Part shown: positions 46,678 to 54,929 of the stretch, one piece after another | How positions within the stretch are numbered: position 1 is the stretch's first letter | Layout: every line of letters begins with the position of its first letter | DNA from: Nocardia cyriacigeorgica | Lineage (GTDB): Bacteria; Actinomycetota; Actinomycetes; Mycobacteriales; Mycobacteriaceae | DNA length: 64,000 nucleotides | NCBI RefSeq assembly: GCF_029868385.1 | Contig: NZ_JARWNX010000022.1 | Coordinates: forward strand, 86,623-150,622 | Direction of reading: 5' to 3' | The notes under the pieces: generated by a model | Database searches by the model: none | Seen by the model: only the letters and a program-made list of their open reading frames with translations | Told to the model about the DNA's origin: nothing | Translations under genes and position numbers: made by a program

Positions 46678-46994
46678 TAGCTTACATTGAAGAGAACACT
46701 TCGATCCTTCCGGGCCGATGCGCCGGTGACGCCCACTGTGGCGCATGCGCTTTGCCCGATCGCCCTCGCCGTGGTGCGAGACCAAGTCATACACCGGGGA
46801 TAGCCCGTCGGGGGCGATCTGTGCGTGCGTCGTCGTTTCGTGACCGAGATGAAGCCTGGCGGCGACCAGCCACCGGCGCATGCGCGGCCCGCCGGGTTCA
46901 CCCGCCTCGTCGAGCGGTTGCGCCGAGGTCGCGGGCGGGTGTGTATCTGCGGGCGCGCGCGGGCGCGCGTCGTGCTATGGTCCAGATGAGGGTG

Positions 46995-47012
46995 CAAATG
47001 CAAGAACATTTG
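46995..47012. promoter_or_regulatory. 18-bp operator, copy 2
   Basis: Inverted repeat with arms CAAATG and CATTTG around CAAGAA, 58 bases before the DUF397 start. The core is the same as in copies 1 and 3 except for the fifth centre base. A partial half-site (CATCTG followed by CAAA) follows at 47019. Confidence 0.7.
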
Positions 47013-47069
47013 CGTGTGCATCTGCAAACACTGCGTCGAACAGAACGTCGTAACCGAGGAGTGGGTCCA

Positions 47070-47291
47070 ATGGCGGAGTCAGTCACCAATCACGTCGCCG
47101 GAGCATGGCGCAAGAGCACTTTCAGCAATCCGAGCGGTAACTGCGTGGAGATGGCGGAGGCGACCAACAATCTGGTGGCCGTGCGCAATTCGCGCGAGCC
47201 CGAGAGCGGGATCCTGTTCTACACCCGTCCAGAGATCGATGCGTTCATCCGCGGCGCGAAGGCCGGAGAGTTCGACGATCTGGCTAGCTGA
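47070..47291 (+). CDS. DUF397 domain protein
   Basis: A 73-residue DUF397 protein. It has the family hallmarks WRKSTFSNPSGNCVEMA near the N-terminus, then VAVRNSREPESGILFYTRPEIDAFI. In streptomycetes, DUF397 proteins are encoded next to XRE/DUF5753 regulators and act as a partner or antagonist pair (for example in the WhiJ/BldB-associated systems). The start is ATG 47070 with GAGGAG upstream. Its regulator partner follows 86 bases downstream, and an 18-bp operator lies upstream. Confidence 0.92.
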   Translation: MAESVTNHVAGAWRKSTFSNPSGNCVEMAEATNNLVAVRNSREPESGILFYTRPEIDAFIRGAKAGEFDDLAS

Positions 47292-47377
47292 GCGGTAGCA
47301 TGGGCCGTCGGTGCGATGTGTGCACGGTCTCGTTTGTGACACATCGCGGGTAATTCCCGAGTATCGGAGACGACTCC

Positions 47378-48262
47378 ATGATCGCAGAGCCCGATGACGA
47401 TGGTCGCGTGCAATCCGTTGTCGCCGAACGTGGCCCGACAGCATTACGGATCGCACTCGGTGGGCAGCTACGCAAGCTGCGGGAGGCGCGTGGCATCACC
47501 CGCGAGGCCGCAGGCGACGCCATCCGCGGATCTCACGCCAAGATCAGCCGTCTCGAACTCGGCCGCACCGGTTTCAAGGAACGCGATATCCGGGATCTAT
47601 TGACTCTCTACGGAGTCCTCGATCCCGAGGAGCGCGAGACCTTCCTGGATCTCGCGCGTAAGGCGAACGAACCGGGATGGTGGCATCGCTACAGCGATCT
47701 GCTGCCATCCTGGTTCGGTACCTATCTCGGCCTCGAACAGGCCGCGACGAAGATCCGCACCTATGAGGCCCATCTGGTGCCCGGCCTGCTACAAACCCCG
47801 GAGTACACGCGCGCCGTGGTATCCCTCGGCTACGAGGACGCCAATACCGATCGCCGTGTCGCGGTACGTCAACGCAGGCAGGAGATTCTGCATCGCGCCG
47901 ATCCGCCGATCGTCTGGGCGGTCATCGACGAAGCGGCCCTGCATCGCCCCGTCGGTGGCGCCGAGGTGCATCGTGCGCAGATGGCCCACCTCATCGAACT
48001 GGCGCAGCTGCCCAATGTCACCATCCAGGTGGTGCCGTATTCGGCGGGCGAACACGCCGCGGCGGGTAGCTCGTTCAGCATCCTGCGCTTCGCCGAGGCC
48101 GAACTGCCCGATATCGTCTATCTGGAGCATCTGACCAGCGCCCTGTATCTGGACCGGCGCGAGGACATGGCGCTGTATCTCTCGGTGATGGATCGGCTCA
48201 GTGTGCAGGCCGCCCGCCCGGAGCGGTCGATGGAGATCATCGCCGAGTACGCCAAGGGTTGA
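47378..48262 (+). CDS. XRE-type regulator with DUF5753 domain
   Basis: A 294-residue protein. The HTH_31/XRE domain lies at about residues 22-80 (LGGQLRKLREARGITREAAGDAIRGSHAKISRLELGRTGF). The DUF5753 ligand domain (about 105-290) has the conserved LVPGLLQTPEYTRAVV and FSILRFAEAELPDIVYLEHLTSALYLD blocks. It is the partner of the DUF397 gene just upstream and the best candidate to bind the three 18-bp sites. A paralogue of similar length occurs at 56.1 kb. A very strong hairpin follows its stop. Confidence 0.92.
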   Translation: MIAEPDDDGRVQSVVAERGPTALRIALGGQLRKLREARGITREAAGDAIRGSHAKISRLELGRTGFKERDIRDLLTLYGVLDPEERETFLDLARKANEPGWWHRYSDLLPSWFGTYLGLEQAATKIRTYEAHLVPGLLQTPEYTRAVVSLGYEDANTDRRVAVRQRRQEILHRADPPIVWAVIDEAALHRPVGGAEVHRAQMAHLIELAQLPNVTIQVVPYSAGEHAAAGSSFSILRFAEAELPDIVYLEHLTSALYLDRREDMALYLSVMDRLSVQAARPERSMEIIAEYAKG

Positions 48263-48287
48263 GTGCGAAGCACCCCAGACAGCAGTG

Positions 48288-48324
48288 CGGCCGTGATCGC
48301 TTGTCGTACAAGCGGTCACGGCCG
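48288..48324 (+). terminator. Strong hairpin terminator after DUF5753 gene
   Basis: A 17-bp stem with a single G-T pair (48288-48304 with 48308-48324) and a 3-base loop lies 25 bases after the regulator stop codon. It ends the DUF397/XRE transcript and stands between convergent genes. Confidence 0.8.
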
Positions 48325-48395
48325 ACATTCGTCTGGGCACCGTATCCGGCGCACAGGTATCACCACGGAGGGTGTCATGGACGGAGCGAGCCCGA

Positions 48396-48698
48396 CTACT
48401 CCTTGATGAAGCTGGAGGCGACCCGCCAGAAGGTGGCGCGCTGCAACCCGGCGAAATCCCAATCGTCGGCCAGGGCGTGCACGGTGGATACGATCCGATC
48501 GATATCGAAATCGTAACGTGTTGCCGCACCGGTGGATTCGACCGCGTCGATGACGAACTCGACGGCGTTCTCCCTGGTGTGGGTGCGGATGCGGCCACCG
48601 GTGGCCGAGATAGTACTCATATCAATACCGTTCGCCGACCGGGCGGCCACGACGGTATCGGCAACTGCGAACCGGCCGCTGGGTAGTGGTTGTTGCAT
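48396..48698 (-). CDS. Small hypothetical protein controlled by operator 3
   Basis: A 100-residue soluble protein with several hydrophobic and helical segments (VEFVIDAVESTGAATRYDFDIDRIVSTVHALADDWDFAGLQ). I do not recognise the family. The start is ATG 48698 with GAGGGGCG upstream, very like the ribosome site of the 85-residue protein gene. Operator copy 3 lies 124 bases upstream. Confidence 0.65.
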   Translation of the reverse strand: MQQPLPSGRFAVADTVVAARSANGIDMSTISATGGRIRTHTRENAVEFVIDAVESTGAATRYDFDIDRIVSTVHALADDWDFAGLQRATFWRVASSFIKE

Positions 48699-48821
48699 GA
48701 ACGCCCCTCGTGTCAGGCGGCCGCGAACCGATGGTGATCTCAACCGCCGGCGCGCTCACGCGGCCTTCGTGGTTGTCCCCTGTAAAGCGTCGTACGAGCG
48801 AGTGTAAGTTCATGTGCCTTT

Positions 48822-48839
48822 CAGATGCAAGCACATCTG
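48822..48839. promoter_or_regulatory. 18-bp operator, copy 3
   Basis: Inverted repeat with arms CAGATG and CATCTG around CAAGCA. Both arms differ from copies 1 and 2 at the paired position, so symmetry is kept. On the minus strand TTGCAT is followed after 18 bases by TACACT, the same spacing as copy 1, giving a probable promoter for the 100-residue protein gene. Confidence 0.7.
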
Positions 48840-48885
48840 CACGATCTAATGCACGCGCCCGCTTCGGTTTTCGCGGGGCAAATCC

Positions 48886-49545
48886 TCAGCGTCCGAGGGC
48901 TGCGACAGCAGCCGCGATCGGGGTGTCGCCGCCGACCAGCTCCAAAGTCATCCCCGCGGTATGCCGGGCGGGAAGCAGTTCGGCGAGGACCGCGGCGACA
49001 TCGGCTCTGGCAATATCGCCGCGCTCGAGTCGCGGCGGCGCGAGCGTGACCTGTCCGGTGGCCGCCTTGTCGGTCAGCGCGCCCGGACGCAGGATGGTCC
49101 AGTCCAGATCGCGGGCGCGCAGATCGTCTTCGGCCTGGGTCTTGGCGTCGATATAGGCCGCCCAGACCTCGTCGCGGCCGGGTGCGGGCGGCAAACCGGC
49201 GCCCATCGTGGAGATCTGGAGGAACCGGCGCACCCCGGCGGCCTCGGCTGCATCGGCGAGCAGGATCGAACCGTCACGGTCGACGGTGTATTTGCGGGCG
49301 GCCGAGCTGCCAGGGCCCGCGCCCGCGGCGAAGATCACCGCATGCGAACCCTGAACGGTCGCCGCGAGATCGGCGACATCGGCGCGTTCGAGGTCGATGA
49401 CGACCGGCTCGGCGCCGACGGCGTAGACCTCGGCGGCGTGGGCCGGATTACGGATCAGCGCGGCGACGCTGTGTCCGCGTCCGGTGAGCAGATCGGCCAG
49501 CAGCAGCGCGATCTTGCCGTGTCCGCCCGCCATGACGATGCGCAT
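48886..49545 (-). CDS. NAD(P)-binding atypical SDR (NmrA/YwnB-like)
   Basis: A 219-residue Rossmann protein. The nucleotide loop is MAGGHGKIALLLADLL, a variant of GGxGxxG. LQISTMGAG and YIDAKTQAEDDLRARDLDWTILRPGAL place it with atypical SDRs such as YwnB and BVR-B-like proteins (Y-x-x-x-K is present as YIDAK). It may reduce quinone- or flavin-like substrates, or act as a redox sensor. It lies 15 bases after the DUF2599 lipoprotein gene on the same strand. Confidence 0.85.
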   Translation of the reverse strand: MRIVMAGGHGKIALLLADLLTGRGHSVAALIRNPAHAAEVYAVGAEPVVIDLERADVADLAATVQGSHAVIFAAGAGPGSSAARKYTVDRDGSILLADAAEAAGVRRFLQISTMGAGLPPAPGRDEVWAAYIDAKTQAEDDLRARDLDWTILRPGALTDKAATGQVTLAPPRLERGDIARADVAAVLAELLPARHTAGMTLELVGGDTPIAAAVAALGR

Positions 49546-49560
49546 GATCGTGTCCTTTCC

Positions 49561-50076
49561 TCACCGTTCCGGTCCGCCGGGATTGCAGCGCGCCTCGACG
49601 ACGGCCAGATAGCCGACATCGGGACGCCAGGGTTCCAGATTCCAGCTGGGCTTGTCCGGCGCGACGATGCGCGCCCAATCCCAGTGGCAGATGAACTGGT
49701 CGCGCATACCGGGCGTGCCCGCCTCGGGGGACTGGGCGAGTACCTCCTGCCATGCGCGTTCGTGGGAGCCGGGATAGGTGGTCTTGCGGCCGGCGGTGGT
49801 GGGATGGACCAGCAGGCGCGGACCGTCGACGTTCTCGGTCCAGACGACGTGGTCGATGAGGGGTTGGCCCGCGTACGGGTCGACGGTCGGCGCCGCGGCC
49901 AATGGTGTTTCGGCGGGGGCGCCGGGTGGCGGGACCGTAGGTGTCGTGGTGGTGGGTGCGGTGGTACGGGTCGAGGTCGGCGCCGCGGCGGGGGAGTCGT
50001 CGGACCCGCAGCCCGCGAGTGCGATTGTGGCGGGTAGGAGGAGCGCGCAGACCGCCCCCGCGGCTCGTCGCCCCAT
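49561..50076 (-). CDS. DUF2599 lipoprotein
   Basis: A 171-residue exported lipoprotein. A signal peptide with lipobox LAGC (Cys23) is followed by a Thr/Pro-rich tether (about 28-65) and a DUF2599 domain (about 75-170) with the characteristic PGMRDQFICHWDWA...DKPSWNLEPWRPDVGY block and two Cys that probably pair. Function unknown. The gene is divergent from a secreted lipase and in line with the SDR gene. Confidence 0.88.
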   Translation of the reverse strand: MGRRAAGAVCALLLPATIALAGCGSDDSPAAAPTSTRTTAPTTTTPTVPPPGAPAETPLAAAPTVDPYAGQPLIDHVVWTENVDGPRLLVHPTTAGRKTTYPGSHERAWQEVLAQSPEAGTPGMRDQFICHWDWARIVAPDKPSWNLEPWRPDVGYLAVVEARCNPGGPER

Positions 50077-50231
50077 ATACCGATCCTCCCGAACTCGTCA
50101 TCGGCACCCTCTGCCGTGTGGTCGAGCTTAGTGGGTGTGGCCGCGAATGGCCCGATCGCGCTCCGGTCGGCCGCGGTCCCACCGATTGTGGTGTCTTGCC
50201 CGGAGTGGCCGCCGACGGTGATAGTCGGTCG

Positions 50232-51359
50232 GTGAAGCGGACTCGGATCACGGCGGCGACCGCGGGTGTCGTACTCGCGGCGGCCATCGTCCTGGCGAGT
50301 CCGGTGGCCGCGGCGCCGCCGGATTCGCCGGGCACGGTCACCGGAGCGGTGGCGCTGTCGGGGCGGTTGCTGGTGGCGGAGGCGGCCTCGGCGCACCGGC
50401 TGACCTATTGGTCGCGTGGTCCACGCGGTCCGATGCAGAGTACGGCCGCGGTGTACGTGCCGCCGGGTACGCCGCCGCCGGGCGGCTGGCCGATCGTGGC
50501 GTATGCGCACGGTTCGGTCGGCATCGCCGACCACTGCGCGTTCACGCTGCACCCGCGCGACTACTACCTCGACACCGTCTACCCGGCGTTGCTCGACGCC
50601 GGGTACGCGGTCGTGGTCTCCGACTACGTCGGCCTCGGAACGCCGGGCATCCACCCGTATCTGGACGGCCCGTCCCAGGCGCGCAGCGTGATCGACGGCG
50701 TGCGAGCCGCGCGGGCCGCGGTCGCTGGGCTCGGCGTGCGGTGGGCGGTGCTCGGTCAGTCCCAGGGCGGTCAGACCGCGCTGTTCACCGCGCACCTGGC
50801 ACCCGCCGACGCGCCGGAACTCGACTTCCGTGGCGCGGCCGCCACCGGGCCGCCGTCGAATCTGGAGCTGGCCGTGCCACTGGCCGGTCCCTGGATTCCG
50901 CAGGTGCCGTTGCGTCGGACCACCACCTACTTCGGCCTGCTGCTCGCCGGGCTCCGGGTCACCGCGCCCGAACTCGATATCGACAGCTATCTGACGCCGG
51001 TGGGGCAGCGGGTGGTGCGGATCGTGGAGTCCGAATGTGTGAACGAGGCCGATGCGCTGGTGGCCGATATCGCCATCGGCGCGATGCTGCGCCGTCCGCT
51101 CGACGATCCGGCGTTGTGGGCGGCCGCCCGGACCATGATGCGGATTCCGACCGCCGGATATTCCACCCCGTTGTTCGTGGCCCAGGGCCTGGCCGATCGG
51201 GAGGTGCCCGCGCCGTTGAGCGCGAAGCTCATGGCCGAGCTGCGGCTGTCGGGCGCCGATGTGCAGGTGGAGGTCTATCCGGGCGACCATCTCGAGGCCG
51301 CCGATCAGGCGTTGCCCGCGGTACTGGCCTTCCTGCACCGGATCTTCGGCCGTGGCTGA
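50232..51359 (+). CDS. Secreted alpha/beta-hydrolase (LIP-type lipase) 1
   Basis: A 375-residue exported hydrolase. Its signal peptide ends near ASPVAAAPP. The fold shows VAYAHGSVGIADHC, the GQSQGGQTA nucleophile elbow (Ser177), a QGLADREVP acid loop and GDHLEAAD with the catalytic His. It is closest to the secretory lipase (LIP) family used by mycolate-bearing bacteria on host or environmental lipids. The start is GTG 50232 with a weak ribosome site. It is the first of three related secreted hydrolases in 4.6 kb. Confidence 0.85.
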   Translation: MKRTRITAATAGVVLAAAIVLASPVAAAPPDSPGTVTGAVALSGRLLVAEAASAHRLTYWSRGPRGPMQSTAAVYVPPGTPPPGGWPIVAYAHGSVGIADHCAFTLHPRDYYLDTVYPALLDAGYAVVVSDYVGLGTPGIHPYLDGPSQARSVIDGVRAARAAVAGLGVRWAVLGQSQGGQTALFTAHLAPADAPELDFRGAAATGPPSNLELAVPLAGPWIPQVPLRRTTTYFGLLLAGLRVTAPELDIDSYLTPVGQRVVRIVESECVNEADALVADIAIGAMLRRPLDDPALWAAARTMMRIPTAGYSTPLFVAQGLADREVPAPLSAKLMAELRLSGADVQVEVYPGDHLEAADQALPAVLAFLHRIFGRG

Positions 51360-51378
51360 GGCGCACCGGGCGGCGCGG

Positions 51379-51621
51379 TCAATGCCACAGCGAACTACAC
51401 GGAAGGCGGCGCAATCCGGGGCGGACCATACCGTCCACGGTGACCGTGAGTCCGGCATGCACCGCGGCGGAGGTGAATTCCCACGCTTCGGTGTTGGTCG
51501 CCGCGTACTCGAGGACGAGCGCGTCGTCGGGCGTCGGGCCGTCGAAGTAGACGGTGACGCGCCGGGTGGGCACCTCCGCGTGCCGGGTGCGGTAGGTGAA
51601 TGCGTGTGCTCGGGAGTTCAT
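51379..51621 (-). CDS. Small hypothetical protein (80 aa)
   Basis: An 80-residue protein with a beta-rich central part (TRRVTVYFDGPTPDDALVLEYAATNTEAWEF). I do not recognise it. The start is ATG 51621, preceded by GGAAGGAGATGGTGAT, a strong ribosome site. It lies between two plus-strand lipase genes on the opposite strand. Confidence 0.55.
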   Translation of the reverse strand: MNSRAHAFTYRTRHAEVPTRRVTVYFDGPTPDDALVLEYAATNTEAWEFTSAAVHAGLTVTVDGMVRPGLRRLPCSSLWH

Positions 51622-51715
51622 ATCACCATCTCCTTCCGCGGCGTCGGCATCGGCGCCGGTAAGTGTGACGGTAGATCCTCACCATCACCGAGAACATGTT
51701 CCAGCGCGCGTGCTG

Positions 51716-51811
51716 GACAATTCACAGCGGCACCCGTGGCAGTGTCGGAGATTCTCACCAGAGCCCACCACCGACGATCACAGGTGGCGGGGCTCAAACT
51801 TGTGAATTGTC
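51716..51811. repeat. 11-bp inverted repeat pair upstream of lipase 2
   Basis: GACAATTCACA at 51716-51726 and its exact reverse complement at 51801-51811 are 74 bases apart in the 280-base gap before lipase 2. A third related sequence (TTCACAAATTG) lies at 51862. They could be regulator sites; no protein is assigned. Confidence 0.45.
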
Positions 51812-51901
51812 AAAAGAACTGCCCGGTAACAAGCCGGAACGGGCTGCCACGACACAGTATGTTCACAAATTGATCGCGTATTTTCGGGAGGCTCGACGTC
51901 G

Positions 51902-53146
51902 ATGTGGCAGGCCAATCCTTCGACTGGAAAGGGACGGCCGCGTCGGCGGCTGCTACGTGTGGCGGGCGCATTGGCCGTCGGGGTGATGATGGTTGTCGGC
52001 ACGGCCGCGCAGGCCAACACCGCACCGCTGTATCCGGCGCCCGACCCCGATCCGTTCTACGCCGAACCGCCGGGACTGGCCGATAAGCAGCCGGGCGAGG
52101 TGCTCGCGGTGCGGCAGATGCCGCCGCTGCCGTTCTTCCCCGAGACGACGGTGACGGCGGTGCGGTTCCGCTCCACCAACTCCACCGGTAAGCCGATCGC
52201 GGCGACCACCACCGTGCTCAGCCCCCGCGCGCATCGCAAGGACGGCCCGCTGCTGTCGCTGCAACACATCATCAACGGGCTCGGCGCCCAGTGCTCGGTG
52301 TCGCGGGTGCTCTACACCAACGACCCGGACCTCATGGTGCGCGAGGCCCCGGCGTGGAATGTGCTGTTGCAGCGCGGGTGGACGGTCACCCTGCCCGACC
52401 ATCTCGGCCCGCAGTTCGCCTACGGTGCCGCGAAGCTGGGCGGTCAGGTGACTCTGGACGGTATCCGCGCGGTGAAGCGGGTGCAGGAGCTGGAGGTCGA
52501 GAACAGCCGGGTGTCGATGGTGGGCTACTCCGGTGGCGGTATGGCCACGGCGTGGGCCGCGGCATTGCAGCCGACCTACGCGCCGGAACTGGAGATCGCC
52601 GGGGCCGCGATGGGCGGCGTGCCGATGAATCTGGTGAAGATGCTGGAGGGCCTCGGGCTCGGTTCGCATCCGGTGTTCGGTCTCGCGCTGGCCGCCGGGC
52701 TCGGCCTGGAGCGGGAGTATCCGCAGCGATTCCCGATCAGTGATCAGCTCAACGACCGCGGCTTGGCCGCACGTGACGCGATCGCCAACAGCTGCACCAA
52801 CGGCATCCTCGCCACCGGTGCGGGCCACGGTGCGCTGGACTTCGCCAAGACGACGTCGATGATCGACGATCCGCAGGCACGCAAGGTGGTCGAGGAGAAC
52901 AGCCTCGAACTCTACGACGGCACGCCCACCATGCCGGTGTTCGAATGGCATTCCCCGATCGACGGCCTGGTCCCGGTGGACTCGATCGTGAACACCAACC
53001 GTCGCTGGTGCGCGGCCGGTGCCAAGGTGCAGGCCGAGACGGTCGCCGTACCGGATCATCTGACCGCCGCGGTGCTCGGTCTCCCGGCGGCCCTGGTCTG
53101 GATCGACGCCAGACTCCGTGGTGAGCCCGCACCGAGCAACTGCTGA
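51902..53146 (+). CDS. Secreted lipase 2 (LIP family)
   Basis: A 414-residue exported LIP-family lipase. The N-terminal signal region is basic then hydrophobic (RRRLLRVAGALAVGVMMVVGTAAQA). QHIINGLGAQC, MVGYSGGGMATAW (nucleophile Ser210), MPVFEWHSPIDGLVPVD (acid) and VPDHLTAAVLG (His) complete the triad. A C-terminal Cys (NC-COOH) is shared with lipase 3. It acts outside the membrane on long-chain lipids. The start is ATG 51902. Confidence 0.9.
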   Translation: MWQANPSTGKGRPRRRLLRVAGALAVGVMMVVGTAAQANTAPLYPAPDPDPFYAEPPGLADKQPGEVLAVRQMPPLPFFPETTVTAVRFRSTNSTGKPIAATTTVLSPRAHRKDGPLLSLQHIINGLGAQCSVSRVLYTNDPDLMVREAPAWNVLLQRGWTVTLPDHLGPQFAYGAAKLGGQVTLDGIRAVKRVQELEVENSRVSMVGYSGGGMATAWAAALQPTYAPELEIAGAAMGGVPMNLVKMLEGLGLGSHPVFGLALAAGLGLEREYPQRFPISDQLNDRGLAARDAIANSCTNGILATGAGHGALDFAKTTSMIDDPQARKVVEENSLELYDGTPTMPVFEWHSPIDGLVPVDSIVNTNRRWCAAGAKVQAETVAVPDHLTAAVLGLPAALVWIDARLRGEPAPSNC

Positions 53147-53360
53147 GGCCTGCCACCGAAAAACGCTGGGCCAGGCCCGCAACCGCGCCGATCGTCACGA
53201 TCCGGCGTCGCGACGCGCACAACTCGGGCACGATGCCGTGTCCGGGTGTGCGCTCCCGCGTAATCTGATCTTCCGGCCCCGGATCAGAAGGGGGTTACGG
53301 GGGTTCGACAACCGCATCTCCGGGCGCCGCTGTTCGACGTCGCTGCAAGAGGCGGGTGCC

Positions 53361-54785
53361 ATGAGATCCATACGAGCTGTCGTCGTCGCGATCATGATCG
53401 CCGGGATGCTCTCGACCGGGCCCGCCACGGCCCAGCCGCCCGTTCCGGCGCCGCCGGGGGTGCCCGCGCTGGGTATCCCGTTGCCGCCACCGCCGCTACC
53501 GGATCCGGCGGCGATACTGCCCGGCGTCCAGCAGTGGATCGACCAGGTGGTGCCGCCGCCACCGATTCCCGCGCTGCCGCCGGGTCCGGTGCCGGGCCAA
53601 GCGCCCGCGACGACCTCGCCCACGCTGGCGGCACTGCATCAGGCGGTGCTGCCCTCGCCGGTGGGCGATCCGATGTTCGACACCTGGCCCGCGGATCTGG
53701 CGGCCCAACCCAACGGCCGGGTGCTCGCGGTGCGTGACATCACCGCCACCGCCGCACCGCTGCTGACCGTGCCGATCCGCAGCGCCCAGCTGGTGAAGTA
53801 CCGCACCGAGGACGCGCACGGCAATCCGTCGTTCGCGACGGCGACGCTGGCGGTACCGGCGGCCGCGTGGACCGGTGCGGATGCGCGCCCGGTGGTGGTG
53901 AACAACCTGCCCATCGACGCGCTCGGCCGCGACTGCACGCCGGGATACACATTGGCGCACGGCTTCTCATCGCATACCGCGCTGACCGATTTCATCCCGC
54001 CGACCTCGCAGCTCGCGCTGCTGCGCGGATACGCGCTGCTGATCCCTGACCACGAAGGTCCGCGTATGGCCTATGCCGAGCCGTATGTGGCCGGTCATGC
54101 CGTGCTGGATGCGATCCGCGCGGTCCGTGGGCTGGCGCCGGGGGAGTTCGGCAGCAGCCGCTTCGGGATCACGGGCTATTCCGGTGGCGCCATCGCCACG
54201 CACGGGGCGGTGAAACTCATCGACGGTTACGCCCCGGAACTCGCCCCGGTGATCGCCGGTGCCGCACTGGGCGGTGTCCCGGCCGATTACGAGGTGCTCG
54301 CGCGCAGTATGAACGCCAATCTGGCATCGGGGGTGTTCATGGCGGCGGTGCTGGCCATCGGCCGGGAACGCCCGGAGATCCTGGCGCGGATGAATCATCT
54401 GGCGCAATGGGTGGCCATCTCGCCGATGAAGGACCAGTGCGTATCGGTATTCGCGCTGCCGGGCGTGCTGCATCTGCCGATCGATATCGCCGCCGATATG
54501 GCCGATCCGCTGCGTTCCCCACTGGCCGCCGATATCTACCAGGTGACCAGGATGTCGGGTCTGCGTGCGGGCACCCCGCTCTACATCTACCACGGTGAGC
54601 AGGAGTTCTGGCTGCCCGCCGAAGCGGCGAGGGCACTGTTCGACGAGCAGTGCGCGCTCGGCGCCACGGCCGTGTACCGCAGCGTCTTCGGTGAGCACAT
54701 CGTGGCCGCGGGTCTCGGCTATCCGGAGGCGATGCTGTGGCTGGACGAACGACTGCGCGGGGTGCCCGCGGTGAGTGAATGCTGA
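53361..54785 (+). CDS. Secreted lipase 3 (LIP family, long N-terminus)
   Basis: A 474-residue exported lipase. A signal peptide ends near TATAQPP and a Pro-rich linker of about 80 residues follows. VVVNNLPIDALGRDC, FGITGYSGGAIATH (nucleophile Ser274) and SVFGEHIVAA (His) are conserved, but the acid loop reads YHGEQEFWLP with Glu where the LIP family normally has Asp. The start is ATG 53361 with GAGGCGGG upstream. The protein ends in Glu-Cys, like lipase 2. Confidence 0.88.
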   Translation: MRSIRAVVVAIMIAGMLSTGPATAQPPVPAPPGVPALGIPLPPPPLPDPAAILPGVQQWIDQVVPPPPIPALPPGPVPGQAPATTSPTLAALHQAVLPSPVGDPMFDTWPADLAAQPNGRVLAVRDITATAAPLLTVPIRSAQLVKYRTEDAHGNPSFATATLAVPAAAWTGADARPVVVNNLPIDALGRDCTPGYTLAHGFSSHTALTDFIPPTSQLALLRGYALLIPDHEGPRMAYAEPYVAGHAVLDAIRAVRGLAPGEFGSSRFGITGYSGGAIATHGAVKLIDGYAPELAPVIAGAALGGVPADYEVLARSMNANLASGVFMAAVLAIGRERPEILARMNHLAQWVAISPMKDQCVSVFALPGVLHLPIDIAADMADPLRSPLAADIYQVTRMSGLRAGTPLYIYHGEQEFWLPAEAARALFDEQCALGATAVYRSVFGEHIVAAGLGYPEAMLWLDERLRGVPAVSEC

Positions 54786-54929
54786 TCGCCGGTATGTGAC
54801 GGTCGACGACGCCGACGACCGCTGTTTGTCGCCGGGCCCAGAGTCACGCCGCGGGCGGGCGCGCACCGCGTGACGTCGATACCGTTACCCGGTCCCGGCG
54901 GTGTACCGCCGGGCCGGAAGGCAGGGCAG

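Noticed and set aside
46642..46881. A 79-codon minus-strand frame behind operator copy 2
   Set aside because: Its end runs through operator copy 1 and the promoter of the next gene, the ribosome site is poor and no family is recognised. It is probably chance.
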